Assembly (NCBI RefSeq): GCF_022965805.1
Contig: NC_133101.1
Coordinates: 2,852,001-2,916,000 of the forward strand
Direction of reading: 5' to 3'
Length of the DNA stretch: 64,000 nucleotides
Source of the DNA: Primulina eburnea
Lineage: Eukaryota > Streptophyta > Magnoliopsida > Lamiales > Gesneriaceae
Both the position numbers and the translations under genes were made by a program. Positions 12,602-24,910 of this stretch are shown here, piece by piece (position 1 is the first letter of the stretch; each line of letters begins with the position of its first letter). Below the pieces are notes generated by a model. That model saw nothing but the letters and a program-made list of their open reading frames with translations, made no database searches and was not told the DNA's origin.

Positions 12602-15252
12602 GGAGTTCGGAGGAGGGCAAAATCGCCATTTAGGTACGTGAAAAAGACTGCGGCCCGTTGTCTCCCCTCGCCGGTTCAGAGAATGATCCTGGACATTATT
12701 GTTGGGATGGAATCAGGTACATCACTCATTCTGCACCGAGCCAATCACAATCCACGAAATTGCTTGTACTCCTCCGTTTCGAATTACGAAAGCTAATTGA
12801 AGTTGTCTATTCCATGGTCCATTGCTCCATTTTGCACTCTGTTCTGACCCCAGCTGCATCTTCGCGTCACGATCGTCATCATCATTCCCTTGATTCATTC
12901 ATAATAACGAATTGAACGAAACAGTTATCTGTTTGAAGTGTTTTTTTAATCATGTTATTCGGGGTGCTGGGTTCTCTAGCTATCATTGTTTTTCACTTTT
13001 AATGTTTGCTCATTACGGTTTTTGGTGCTTGGATTTTAGCTCGACAGTTATCTGTTTGAAGTGTTTTTTTAATTGTAAGTGGTGAATAAAGAGCAATGTG
13101 AATGGTCAGATATTTAGGAGTGGCGTGCAGATTCATTCTTTGGTCTTCTTTGTGATCTTTCATCTACCCTTTAATTCTTATCGCAGAGATGCATTCAGTT
13201 AATTAGTTTTATTGGCAACGCCATGTTGCATTTGACCAAAGAAATCTCTCATATCGGAGAATTTCCTTTGCTAATCACTGCAAGAGTTGTAATGGCTTCA
13301 AGTGATTTAAAGTTTGCCAGAATGATTATTTGATGTAGAAAGTTTTGTGATTTATTTGTTCCATTTATTTATGAACACATTTCAGTTTTGATCAATCTAC
13401 GTAATATTATTATTGAAACGGTCAGTTCTTGTTCAAGAACGTAGATTCAACGAGGGAATGGTGGCTTGTAATGCTCAATTTTGTATCATTTTGAGTTGAG
13501 CACATGATTTTATTTTGTCAGATTTCAAAACCTTTCTACATTTTGATCTCACGGCACTTGTTTCCCAATTCTTCAGGATTGGATTGTCTCGCAATCATAA
13601 ATAATTTACGCCGATGATGCTAATGAGGACGCCATAGTGAAAAAAGTTATTTTGACTAAGAGACGAGTTGATGGTAAGTGTCACCTCTTTCTTAGTGAAT
13701 GTAAAGAAGATAAACAGAACAAGAGACTTGGTAAATTTTAATGCATTTCATTTGATGCTTACCTAGTCTTGAATGCGAATGGAATGAGTAGCATTTTTTG
13801 TTTTGGAATGATGGCTTTGACTTTGTGCAAGTTTTGAAAATTTTGGATCAGTTTTATCTAATTAGGATGATGAATCAGGGATACTAATTTGCACATACTC
13901 ACTCAGTTGTTCCAGGCACCATGTTCCTTGAAAGAAAAAAAAAATCAAATATAAATTTGTCTTTTAAGAAAAGGCCATGAACTTTCACCAGTTGGAACTT
14001 TTTGTTTGCCTGAATGTGCATCTATCGGTTCCCTGCATTTAGCAGTCAACGTATTTGAAACTGAATAATGTTAGAAAACCTGCGGTAATCAACTAATTTT
14101 CCTATAGATTTCTTTCATTGAACTCTCTGAACTGTTCTATCTGGATGCTTTTACCATTATCATGAAATTTTATGTCATCTCCTGTCGAATAAGTTGAATT
14201 AAAAAATTCAGTAAATAAAGTAATTGTGCCAGTGGGTACTACTATCAAAGAGATGAGAGAGAATAAGTGTGAGGTAAGACAAGTTCTCCCCAAACTCCTT
14301 CACATATGTTTTATAAATGATGAATGGTTGGTTATTTATGCAGTTTTCCTTCAGTAAGTAGGTATGAAATGATGATAATGAAAAAATCTAATTCTCTTGA
14401 TTCCCCGTAGTCTTCTTAACTTCAGTTTAGTCTCACTGATAAATTGAATTTGTTTTATAGTAGGAAAATTAAAGCAAGCAACACAACTATATTGTGAGAT
14501 GCTTTCTTCCATACTGTGACATACGATCCATCCACATATTGCATTTTTTTCCTGTTATATTTTACAAAGCGCTTCAGCTGTTGTTTTTTGTTTTTTTGTT
14601 TTGTTCTTTTTTTGTTTCGGATGATTCAGAGTGGCGGAAGAAACTGAACCAACTTGAATATATTGATCCAGAGGAGGATATAAATGAACAGCAGCCAAGT
14701 GAAGTAAAAGTGGACACAGAGAATCAAGATGAAGCCTACATCAAAGAGTTGCTCGTTGTGGCAGGTTTGTATGACAGTTCGTACAATCGTTCTTTGTTGA
14801 AATGGGACCCACTGGGTAAGCCTATCAGCAATCTTGTCTTTGAAGAAGTGGAAGATTCTTACAGGACAACTAAGGTTGATGATATTTGTTCAAAATATCG
14901 TGGAGGAAAACTAAATCACAATATGATTCTTGACTTGTCAAATGAAGTACTTCCAAACATACTAAGGCCACCCTTAAACCAGTCTAAAAATATAGAAAAG
15001 GCTTTTGGTTATGTACATAAGCTTCCATTAGGAAAGAAGCTTCTGTTTCAGGTTTGGGAATTTATCCGGCTTTAGGTGAACCCGCCATCCGATAAATCAT
15101 ATTATGCTCTTGATAGTCTGCTAACACGAGATTGGAAGTTGAGTACATGGTCCCATTTGATCGATGATGACATAAACTCTGTTGGTCGAGATATTGAATC
15201 TCAGATCATGAAAGAACTGATCCAAGAAATGGTCGAGGATATTGACCAATGA
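12602..15252 (+). pseudogene. Decayed gene for a DUF4378 (TRM/LONGIFOLIA-like) protein
   Basis: The recognisable part starts after an acceptor at 14628-14629. It reads WRKKLNQLEYIDPEEDI, AYIKELLVVAGLYDSS, DPLGKPISNLVFEEVEDSY, ILDLSNEVLPNIL and GKKLLFQVWEFI. This is the conserved C-terminal DUF4378 domain of the plant family that includes TON1-recruiting-motif proteins, which act on cortical microtubules. The frame meets a TAG at 15073-15075, but family-like sequence continues in the same frame (VNPPSDKSYYALDSLL, WSHLIDDDINSVG) to a TGA at 15250-15252. A possible preceding exon ends at 13673 (KKVILTKRRVD) and joins in phase, but has an in-frame TAA just upstream near 13594. The large N-terminal exon usual in the family is not visible. 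A start-like ATG sits at 12602. Best read as a truncated pseudogene; a shortened live gene is the alternative. Confidence 0.65.
12921..13073. repeat. Pair of 30-bp direct repeats
   Basis: The 30-base stretch beginning acagttatctg occurs at 12921-12950 and again at 13044-13073, identical by eye, 123 bp apart. It lies in the putative 5' region of the DUF4378 remnant. Confidence 0.85.
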
Positions 15253-15259
15253 CTTCATG

Positions 15260-16540
15260 AAAATATGGAATTGGTACCGGTTCCCTAGTTATCTTCATTC
15301 CGTTTAGATTGGATTGGTAGGCATAGTTTGATATATGGATAAGTGAGAGATTGATAAATAATCTTCTTTATCTCGTGTTTGGTACCTTTTTAAAAAACTC
15401 ATGATAATTTTATGGACCCTTGATAAATAATTTTTTAGAAAGATAAAATGTCTCTTTTATTAGGTGTGATAATTTTAGTTTAATGATAAAATACACTACA
15501 AATGATTTAAGTACCCTCAATTTATAAATGATTTTTATAAATCTATGTTAGTAGGTAGAAATTAAAATCAAATAAATATTTTTATTTATTTTTATATATT
15601 ATATAATATTATAATTATATAAATGAATTCGAGATAATTATATAAATAATTTTTATAAAGCTCTATAAAATTATTAGTATCACTCGATTAACCTTAAAAA
15701 TTGATATTTGACTTTAGTCACAAAATCAAGGGCTCAATTATCATATTATATAATATATAAAATAAGGTAAAAATAAATAAATCATGCGAGCACTATCGAC
15801 GCATGAACAGATAAAAAATATGAACTCAAGCAACAACTTTGAAATTATAAAATTTATTAGGATAATGTTAATTTTGTTATTACAATCTAATATATAAATT
15901 TACTCACTCTTATTAAAATCATACCAAACATTAAATATAATATTATACATCTTATTTATCTTTAACTTATCCTTATATTATATATCACATGTTTATACAC
16001 CATATAAGATAAGATTGGATAATGGTGGAACATAAGTAGGATCGACGAAGAAATCTTGCGCTGACAAGGGTTTTCGCAAGAAACTATTTCTAATTTAAGT
16101 GACGTGGATGACTCAAATAAGAGATCCGTGAGACAGTCTCATACAAGTTTTTGTCCTGAAATTTTGTGGCACAGATAGGTACTGGTTCTTGCGCTCAAGT
16201 ATATCTTCGATTGTTTCAGACTGAATTTGTGAGATTATCTAATTCAAAATATTATTCAAAGATTGAGATGAAAAATCTTTCTGAAACTGTTTCAGATTTT
16301 TTGTATTTATTAAATTGACTAAAAGATATTATTAATTTATCTAGTATTCGGACAAACCCATACGCCCACACGAAAAGAAAGAGAATATCGGCGCTAATTG
16401 CGGACAGCACACATGACTGTCTGTCTTTATATTATAATCTTCGACCATTTTGCTTTACTTTCTCGTTACCTTTTCTGACCCACTTCTCCTGTCTTTTTCT
16501 TTACCGAATTCACACACACAAAACATTGTGAATATTTGAA
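15260..16540. other. AT-rich spacer, possibly a degenerate MITE, plus WOX upstream region
   Basis: Sequence around 15333-15380 (ggataagtgagag) and 15955-16015 shows loosely inverted similarity, which could mean an old 650-700-bp MITE. No target duplication was verified. The segment at 16107-16153 resembles one end of the GTGAGAC MITE family. TATATTATAA at about 16429 may be the TATA element for the WOX gene. Confidence 0.35.
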
Positions 16541-16543
16541 CAA

Positions 16544-19061
16544 ATGGAGTGGGAAAAACCGCCGCCGCCGCCGCAACAGGGCGAGGATTTCAACGGCGGA
16601 GGCGGGGGGATGTTTGTGAAGGTCATGACTGATGAGCAAATGGAAGACCTACGCAAGCAGATTGCAGTTTACGCCACGATTTGCGAACAGCTCGTTGAAT
16701 TGCACAAATCCCTCACTTCCCAGAACGATCTCGCAGGTATCGAACTGAATTTGTACAGTTGTATCTCTTGCCTGATTGTTAAATTGATCATTTGAATGTA
16801 ATGTTCGTTGCGTCTATGGCTATTAGATATCGAAGAACATAGGCCTCGAGGCTTGCGTTTCATCCAAGTGAAATGGCCTGAAATGATATGCTAAAATGAA
16901 GAGAAATTGACATCATATATGACACAATATGTACTTTATACTTTATCAAATAATATAAAACAAATATTCTTAGTTTATAAGGGATAACGAATGTTTGTCA
17001 TCTTGTGGATTTAATCTCTACATTGAAAGCTAGTTGAGTAGTGGCATTGAGCACTTGGGTTGGTTTGGTGGACTGGTTTCATTGAACGACTGCGCCTTAA
17101 CTTGCGTCTTGGGACGAATGGAGAGCATAGACAAGCGTTGAGTCGAGGTGCATATTGTGAGATTTTAACTTGCTTTTAACTTAATTTGTCTTTGGAAAAG
17201 AAAACAAAAGATTAGTTAATTAACTGATCCGGAATTATAATTAGGTCGGATTTGTTTGTCACTTTGTTGCATCAATAGATGAGTTCTTGTCGATTTTCCT
17301 TTGAAATATATAGGCTAGTAGGTAATGCGTGTGCTTCTGATTTCGTACTGTGCTTGTTTGTAATCGTTTCAATCTTCTGGAATTTAAGTGTTGGTGTTAC
17401 CTTTTCACTCTTTTTTCTTGCTAGTTTTCTTATTTCATTGGTGCTCTCTGTTTATACAGTTCTCTGCATATTTTAAAACTTGTTGGATAACTTCAAAATT
17501 GGTGCATAATAGTTGCCTAGTTAAATGTAAACTCATCACTATATGGGGCTAGTATTTATTAGCACTTATAATTTAGTTATTTAGTACAATTTAGAGATTT
17601 TTTGGGGTCTTTGTATGTTACTTCAAACTTTTATTTGACTCCTATAGTTGGAGTTTTGGTCGGCCAAATGGTGGAGCCAATGCTAGCCAGCAGGAGCCAC
17701 CATTCCAGAATCGAAATTTTCCGACGTACTTTAGCTCTCTTTATTTGATAAAATCTTTAAGGTTTTACTTTTGCCCTCCAAAGATAAATTCCCGACTCCG
17801 CTGGCTCTAAATAGTAACATGTGTTGGTACTTTTTTACAGTAAAACTTAGCTGTGAATTGTGATCATAGGAAAGAACCACCACAGAATGTCGAGTTCTGG
17901 TTATATCTACTGCCTAGCTGTTGCTTCATAGTGTTCTTTATTTTCTAATGAGTAAATAAAATTGATAAGATGCACATCCACTTGACCAGTTGATCAGACA
18001 AAGGACCATTAATGTTGACGAATTTTGTGTTATTGCATCAGGAGTGAGGTATGGAAACCCATATTGCGACCCCTTGATAACATCTGGAGCCCATAAAATC
18101 ACTGGCAGACAACGTTGGACCCCGACACCTATGCAGCTTCAGTATCTAGAGCACTTATTTGATCAAGGAAATGGTACTCCAAGCAAGCAGAAGATCAAAG
18201 AAATAACCACGGAGTTGGCACAACACGGGCAGATTTCTGAAACAAATGTCTATAATTGGTTTCAAAATAGACGTGCTCGGTCAAAAAGGAAGCAACAGGC
18301 TGCACCAACAGCAAACAACGTTGACTCGGAAGTCGAGACAGAGGTTGAGTCACCCAATGAGAAGACTAAGAAGCCAGAAGAATCCCAGCCTCCACACATT
18401 TTATGTTCGAGGACTGAGGATCTATGCTTTCAAAGTTCTCAGGGTACTTCCGCAATGCATACACTGGATTCACATGTCAGTAAATCTGAAACGATGCTGC
18501 CACATGAAAGTAGCTCGACTCTTGGTGGTAGTTTTGGGCAAACATGCTTTTATGGAAATATGTTGCCGAATTCAAGTACGTACTTTTCTACATTTCTGCT
18601 CGCCTGCTCCTGCAATAGGAGAAATAGTTTCCCACGTTTTAGAATGCTGTATCTGACAAGTAAACTCATGGCAATCTTTATGTTCCATTCTTTTAACTGT
18701 GGATCGTATTAGGTGGATTTTACCAACCTGTGTTTTTAGCTCTAAAAAATTAAGTAATTTCTTCCAAGTCGAGTATATCTAAGAGTAGATTTTGGCCAAG
18801 CACTACCTTTCTGATCCAGGGCATTTGAAATGAAAAAACATAGCAAAAAAGTTCATTATCATGCGTGCACGTGTATCATATATGTTTTGAGCAGATACTT
18901 CTTAGAGCATGGCTACTCGCCATTGGCTTATATACTCTGTTCAAGCACTTACTTTTTTGGCATGAAATTTGCTTCACACAGGAATCGACAGCTTGATAGG
19001 AAAGATGGAACTTCCGGGAAACTATGATCCTTACTTACACCAAGATGACTTCATGGCTTGA
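16544..19061 (+). CDS. WOX13: WUSCHEL-related homeobox transcription factor, WOX13 (ancient) clade
   Basis: A nuclear DNA-binding regulator of plant development. Exons 16544-16736, 18042-18575 and 18982-19061 join in phase to 268 codons plus TGA. The N-terminus has a proline run and glycine run, then [20 protein letters not shown] and [13 protein letters not shown], the conserved stretch of the WOX13 clade. Exon 2 continues [11 protein letters not shown], then the homeodomain from about residue 93: [37 protein letters not shown] and the recognition helix [17 protein letters not shown]. An acidic/serine tail follows, and the last exon ends [17 protein letters not shown]. There is no WUS box, as expected for this clade. 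The start is the first ATG after a likely TATA and a short A-rich leader. The exact orthologue within the WOX10/13/14 group is not resolved. Confidence 0.93.
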
Positions 19062-19668
19062 CAACCAAATGCATTTCTTTGCTGCATTCAAATTCGAGTC
19101 GACCCCAAAGGTTCAGCAATACTTGGTCTTCATGTAAATATCCAACCAAAGCTGCAAATGATATTCGAATCTGCTGTGATACAATTCTACTCGGTATTGT
19201 TTAGGAGATTAGTTTGTTTCTGAACATCCCTCTTCCACGCTCCCGATCTTGTTGTTTAGTAAACCGTGTTCACACATCTTCGTGTTTTTTTTTCGGTCTT
19301 TATATTACTTCTCGTCGAACGACTTCGATTTTCAGGTGTCGTAATGCGTTCATATGAACGTTATTATAACAGTGCTTACTAGAGTAACCATTTTAGCATA
19401 TCTAGCTACAGTAACACGAAGTGTTGCCCCGTTGATTGCGTACACATTTCTGTTTGTAGACTACAGAAAAGCGGAAAACTTATTATGTCTGGTTTTGTTC
19501 CATTTTTTAAAATCCATTTTGCTGTCTTTAAAATTAAAAAAAAAATAAAAACAATAATAATAATAATAATAATATCACTATCTTAATTCTTATTATAATT
19601 TTCTTTTAAAAAATAGTTTCCTCATCGCAAAAAAAAATATCAATTAATTTGTTATATTTTAAATGGCA

Positions 19669-19847
19669 AAAACTTGTGTGAGACGGTCTCACGGGTCATA
19701 TTTTGTGAGATGGATCTTTATTTGGATAATTCATTAAAAATTATTATTTTTTATACTAAGAGTATTATTTTTTATTGTGAATATAGGTAGGGTTGATCCG
19801 TCTCACAGATTGGGATCCGTAAAACGATCTCACATGAGACCTACTCA
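19669..19847 (+). mobile_element. MITE of the GTGAGAC hairpin family, copy 1
   Basis: A roughly 180-bp element beginning acttgtgtgagacggtctcac and ending near cacatgagacctactca. The left end contains GTGAGACGGTCTCAC, a 7-bp palindrome around one base. Its core (tattattttttattgtgaatataggtaggg) matches the other copies in the window. Confidence 0.75.
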
Positions 19848-20169
19848 ATTTTCATCCACGTAAATTAATTACGTCATTAACCAGAAAATTTTAAATTTTG
19901 TAATAAAAGCATATGAAAAGATAAACTTTGTTTTGGTGTGAAAAAAACCACCGGAACATCGACAAAGACTCGTCGGCATAACTATACTAGCTATTTATTA
20001 AAGTGAAACTTGTACAGATACTAACCAAATTTTTAGTAAGCTGTAAACTTTTTTCATAATTTCAAAAATATTATTTGTCAACTCTGAAAGGAAATATAAT
20101 TTTCATATTAAATTGATTTCTCTAATATTATTTTTTTCTTGTTGATTTGATTTATTGAGTATAATATTT

Positions 20170-21120
20170 AATTATGATTTTGCCTTTCTAGATAATTATG
20201 TTAAGATTTTATTGTAATATCATATGAAATATTGAGTTTTACCTTTCTAGATATTATTTTTATGATAAAGATTTTCTAGATATTATATTTATAAGAAAAA
20301 TCTTGCAGATATGGTATCAATGTTTTAAAGGAGTTTATTTCTTATTAAACTCTCACTTTTCTTGTGAAATATGTTTCTTTGTGAAGATAGAGTCTATGTC
20401 TATATATAAGAGATCAAAGTCCAAAGACATTGATGCGACTGCTCTCTCTTCTCAATCAATATACACGCACTGTGCACGTCATGATTCTCATAGAAAAACA
20501 TCCTACAAAGGTGTTGCTGTTTTGAGAAGAAGTCGTCCGTTTTGTTTTTCACTATTCGCTTGGAGGTTTTCATGAATGCATTACTGATGCACTTTTGCAC
20601 GTCGAGATTTCAGAGACAAATAATTCTATAAAGACGTTGCTGTGTTTTGAAGACTGTTGATCTCGTGTTGCTCTGAATGTTGCCAATATCTACAGACAAC
20701 ATCCGTAACAATGTTGACTGAAGATTACATCTAATTGATCGTGTTTTTCGGGATCAAGTTTTGCTTTCTTGTTCACGTTTTAATATTGTTGGTTGTTTTA
20801 GAAAGCTTTATTTTATCAACTTATTGAGGAAATTGATTTTTGTCATAATCACTAGTGATAGGTTTTTGTGTAAACATTGTGGTTTTCTAGTGATTAATTT
20901 TTGTCATAAGGCAAATACTTGTGCATATTTAATCTTGTCCATCTATTTATTTAAAGTGAATTTGTGTTACAAAATATAATATTCCGCAGCATGTTGTCTC
21001 AGATTTTGTAACATCTGGCACAACACCTAATTCTGACAAAACACAAATTCACTATCTTACATCCTATTCTGATATTTTCATTATTTTGGATATCTGTCAG
21101 ACAAAATAAACCTAACACTC
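20170..21120 (+). mobile_element. Probable LTR-retrotransposon remnant
   Basis: Repeated ctagatatta motifs, the tatggtatcaatg stretch near 20310, and a later attccgcagcatgttgtctc segment resemble the non-coding ends of copia-type elements. No coding domain, clear LTR boundary or target duplication was found, so this is tentative. Confidence 0.3.
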
Positions 21121-21133
21121 TCAATTCCATATT

Positions 21134-21313
21134 GAGTAGGTCTCATGTGAGACCGTCTCACGGATACTAATCTGTGAGACGGGTCAACCCTATTCATATT
21201 TACAATAAAAAGTAATACTCTTAACATAAAAAATTATATTTTTTCATTGATAATCCAAATAAGAGATTCATCTCACAAATTCGACTCGTAAGACCGTCTC
21301 ACACAAATTTTTG
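21134..21313 (-). mobile_element. MITE of the GTGAGAC hairpin family, copy 2
   Basis: Inverse orientation to copy 1: starts gagtaggtctcatgtgagac and ends ccgtctcacacaaatttttg. It has the same core with aataaaaagtaatactctta. Confidence 0.75.
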
Positions 21314-21398
21314 CCTTCCATATTTTACAAATCTTCTTCCATTCTATCTCTTGTGATTTCAATTTCAAAGAAAAAAATCATTTCTCACTATTTTTTTT

Positions 21399-21559
21399 GA
21401 GTATGTCTCTTATGATACGATCTCACGAATTTTTATTTGTGAGATAGATCAACCCTACCGATATTCAAAATAAAAAGTAATAATTTTTCATGGATGACCC
21501 AAATAAGAGACCTGTCTCACAAAATACGATCCGTGAGATCGTCTCAGACAAGTTTTTGT
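21399..21559 (-). mobile_element. MITE of the GTGAGAC hairpin family, copy 3 (diverged)
   Basis: Same layout as copy 2 but more mutated at both ends (tctcttatgatacgatctc ... gagatcgtctcagacaag). It lies under 90 bp from copy 2 in the same orientation. Confidence 0.65.
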
Positions 21560-22269
21560 AATTTTTTTTTAATGAATCACATGGGTACGAGTATGCAGAA
21601 GTTGAATGTTTTTAATGCGTGATTACAGTGTTGGGCAACTCTCGCGTTTTTCTGGATAGTTCAGACTATTTGAGGTTATACATCATATTGATTATTGGTA
21701 TTAATTATTAAGTGTCCTATGCACCTATTTTTATTGTTGTTGTCTTGATTTTATTGAGTGTCAAGTCGATTATGAATTATTATGAGATGAGTTATGATCA
21801 GAGTCTGTGTGGTTTTGGATTCCTATAGATGATGCTCGCACTACTGGGATTATTATACTGATTAAAACGTATCTCGGCTCGTCTCTCGGATTGATACAAT
21901 GATTATAGACACTCGGGGTCCTCTGAGTGTGTGTCACGTGTAATATCTCTGATTCGGATATATCATATTGTAAATTTTTTTTTTTTGAGCATCGATCAGC
22001 GAATCAGACTTTCTATACTCTAGCTAATGATGTTTATATGATTTGTTATGTGGGAAGAATCAGTCGTTCTCCTACTTTTATTTCTCGAGTTGTAATTGCT
22101 GATTTGGTTTAATAAAATTCCAATGTTTAACTAAAAACAAATACACTCGATCTCACACTAATGCATATGATATGAAACCTTGAATTATCAAGATCGCAAG
22201 CGTTTAATTTCGAAACAGAAAAAAAAAGAGAGATTTTTAGTAATCGATAAATATTAAATATTTTGTGAT

Positions 22270-22631
22270 TGTTAAGATTGAAAATTTGACCTAACTCAAC
22301 TTCAAAAGCTAGCTCAAGGGGATGCTTGTCCGAGCTCATACAAACTCTCAGGTTATTTATTCAACCGATGTGAGACAACTAACACACCCCCTCATGCTCA
22401 GAAATGAACATTTGGAGCGTGAAGTTTACAAATGACCTAATTATGGGCAAAACGGATGACCCAACTATGGGCAGTCCAACACATAACGGTAAAACCTGAG
22501 TTCTGATATCATGTTAAGATTGGAATTTGGACCTAACTCAACCTTAAAAGCTAGCTCGAGAAGAGAGGATTGTCCAAGTCCATATATACAAATTTCAAAT
22601 TATTTATTCAATCGATATAAAAGATCTAACA
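22270..22631 (-). mobile_element. TRIM-type miniature LTR retrotransposon (362 bp)
   Basis: Two similar direct repeats, 22270-22384 and 22512-22631, both read TGTTAG...CTTAACA on the minus strand, with the TG...CA ends of LTRs. On the minus strand the first LTR is followed directly by TGATATCAGAACT, close to the initiator-Met tRNA primer-binding site TGGTATCAGAGC. A purine-rich GAGGGGGTG lies next to the second LTR as a polypurine tract. The 127-bp interior has no coding capacity. I found no clean target duplication. Confidence 0.75.
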
Positions 22632-23263
22632 ATGGTTTTGTATGAAATTTATTGTCATGTGTCAAATCAGAAAGGCGATGGTTACCTTATTATATGAATT
22701 GCCAAAAATCACGAGTGCTCTGTAAAAAATAAATAATTTTGTATAAAAGAATGATATTAGCTTATCATTTAAAAATAAATAATTTCATTATTATTTGATT
22801 TCAACGAAATAAATTACACGTAACTCCCTAAAATTTCTAAAATGTAATGTCATTTGCCATTTTTCTCTCTGGAAATTAATATCTACATTCCCTCTAAAAA
22901 AATAAATAAATCAAAAAATTATTTTTGTATTTTTTCTATGTGTGATTTTGATCATCTATATTGTCAAATTTTAGTTTAGTTTGTTATAATTGTTTTTTTT
23001 ATGGCAATTTTAGTCTTTTTTTTCGAAGTGAGATTTGACATCAATGCAGCGTTAATGTGTCTTTGACGTGTGTAGTGCTAAATCAACATTATCGGTGAAA
23101 AATGACTGAAATTGTAAAAAAAATTAAAAAAAATAAATGACTAAAATTACAATTTGATAATATAGAAAACTAAAATCGTACAGAGACAGCTTATCAAACC
23201 ACAAAAAATGTTTAATACGATAGTTTGCAATATATAAACAAAGACAATTAATTTATTATCAAA

Positions 23264-23272
23264 TTATTATAA
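23264..23272. repeat. Target site duplication (left) of the foldback element
   Basis: TTATTATAA, identical to 30222-30230. Nine bases is the length made by Mutator-like transposases. Confidence 0.8.
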
Positions 23273-23529
23273 GGGTAATTTAGAGAAAAATACATCTGTG
23301 CATGATTTGTTTAAGATTCAGTACCCAACAGAATTTTTTTGTATTTTAGTACCTGACAAAACACCACCTTAGTTTTTACTACATGTTTAATGTATTTTTA
23401 CATTTTTACCCTTTTAATTAATAAAAAAATATATAAATACTTATTTTTGTTGGACATTTTCTCTTTCCACTCATCAATCCCGATGCATTTGGATGACATG
23501 TATATTTAATTTAAATATTTTTTATTAAA

Positions 23530-24910
23530 AAAACAAATTCACAACTAATTGAATTTTTTGAAATACTTAGTTTTGCTTGTGAAATACTTAATTTCAATTT
23601 TAAAATACTTGATTTAGTAAATGAAATACTCAGAATGTTTATTAAAAACTGGATATTCGAATATGCATTTAAAAAAAACAAATTCGCAACTAATTGAATT
23701 TTTTGAAATACTTAGTTTTACTTGTAAAATACTTAATTTTAATTTTAAAATACTTGATTTAGTAAATGAAATACTCAGAATGTGTATTAAAAAACTGGAT
23801 ATTCGAGTATGCATTTAAAAAAAAAACAAGTTCGCAACTAATTGAATTTTTTGAAATACTTAGTTTTACTTATGAAATACTTAATTTAAATATTAAAATA
23901 CTTGATTTAGTAAATGAAATACTCGGAATGTGTATTAAAAAGCTAGATATTCGAATATGCATTTAAAAAAAAAAACAAATTCGCAACTAATTGAATTTTT
24001 TGAAATACTTAGTTTTACTTGTGAAATACTTCATTTCAATTTTAAAATACTTGATTTAGTAAATGAAATACTCAGAATGTGTATTAAAAAACTGGATATT
24101 CGAGTATGCATTTAAAAAAAAAAAACAAGTTCGCAACTAATTGAATTTTTTGAAATACTTAGTTTTACCTCAGAATGTGTATTAAAAACTGGATATTCGA
24201 ATATGCATTTAAAAAAAACAAATTCGCAACTAATTGAATTTTTTGAAATACTTAGTTTTACTTGTGAAATACTTACTTTTAATTTTAAAATACTTGATTT
24301 AGTAAATGAAATACTCAGAATGTGTATTAAAAACTGGATATTCGAATATTCATTTTAAAAAAACAAATTCGCAACTAATTGAATTTTTTGAAATATTTAG
24401 TTTTACTTGTGAAATAATTAATTTTAATTTTAAAATACTTGATTTAGTAAATGAAATACTCAGAATGTGTATTAAAAACTGGATATTCGAATATTCATTT
24501 AAAAAAAAACAAATTCGCAACTAATTGAATTTTTTGAAATACTTAGTTTTACTTGTGAAATAATTAATTTTAATTTTAAAATACTTGATTTAGTAAATGA
24601 AATACTCAGAATGTGTATTAAAAAACTGGATATTCGAATATGCATTTAAAAAAAATCGCAACTAATTGAATTTTTTGAAATACTTAGTTTTACTTATGAA
24701 ATACCTAATTTTAATTTTAAAATACTTGATTTAGTAAATGAAATAATCAGAATGTGTATTAAAAAACTAGATATTCGAATATGCATTAAAAAAAATCCCA
24801 ACTAATTCACTTTTTTGAAATATTTAGTTTTTCTTATGAAATAATTAATTTTAATTTTAAAATACTTGATTTAGTAAATTAAATACTCAGAATGTGTATT
24901 AAAAAACTGG
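23530..24910 (+). repeat. Tandem array of ~147-bp units in the left foldback arm
   Basis: The markers gaaatactcagaatg and gatattcgaatatgcattt recur every 145-150 bp (cag of the marker at 23631, 23776, 23924 and 24073). About nine units, some truncated, for example the one joining near 24170. Short open stretches here are only repeat translations. Confidence 0.85.

Noticed and set aside
15052..15075. Reading the DUF4378 stop as a 24-bp intron (GT...AG)
   Set aside because: Much too short for the plant spliceosome, so the TAG is treated as a true stop.
18246..18656. 136-codon frame overlapping WOX exon 2
   Set aside because: A shadow of the homeobox exon in another frame; the homeodomain is in the frame chosen.
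20303..20979. Possible small genes at 20.3-21.0 kb
   Set aside because: No domain, no splice pattern, and the surroundings look like retrotransposon LTR sequence.
23530..24910. Regularly spaced repeats resembling a CRISPR array
   Set aside because: Units are about 147 bp with no unique spacers, in plant nuclear DNA inside an inverted-repeat transposon.
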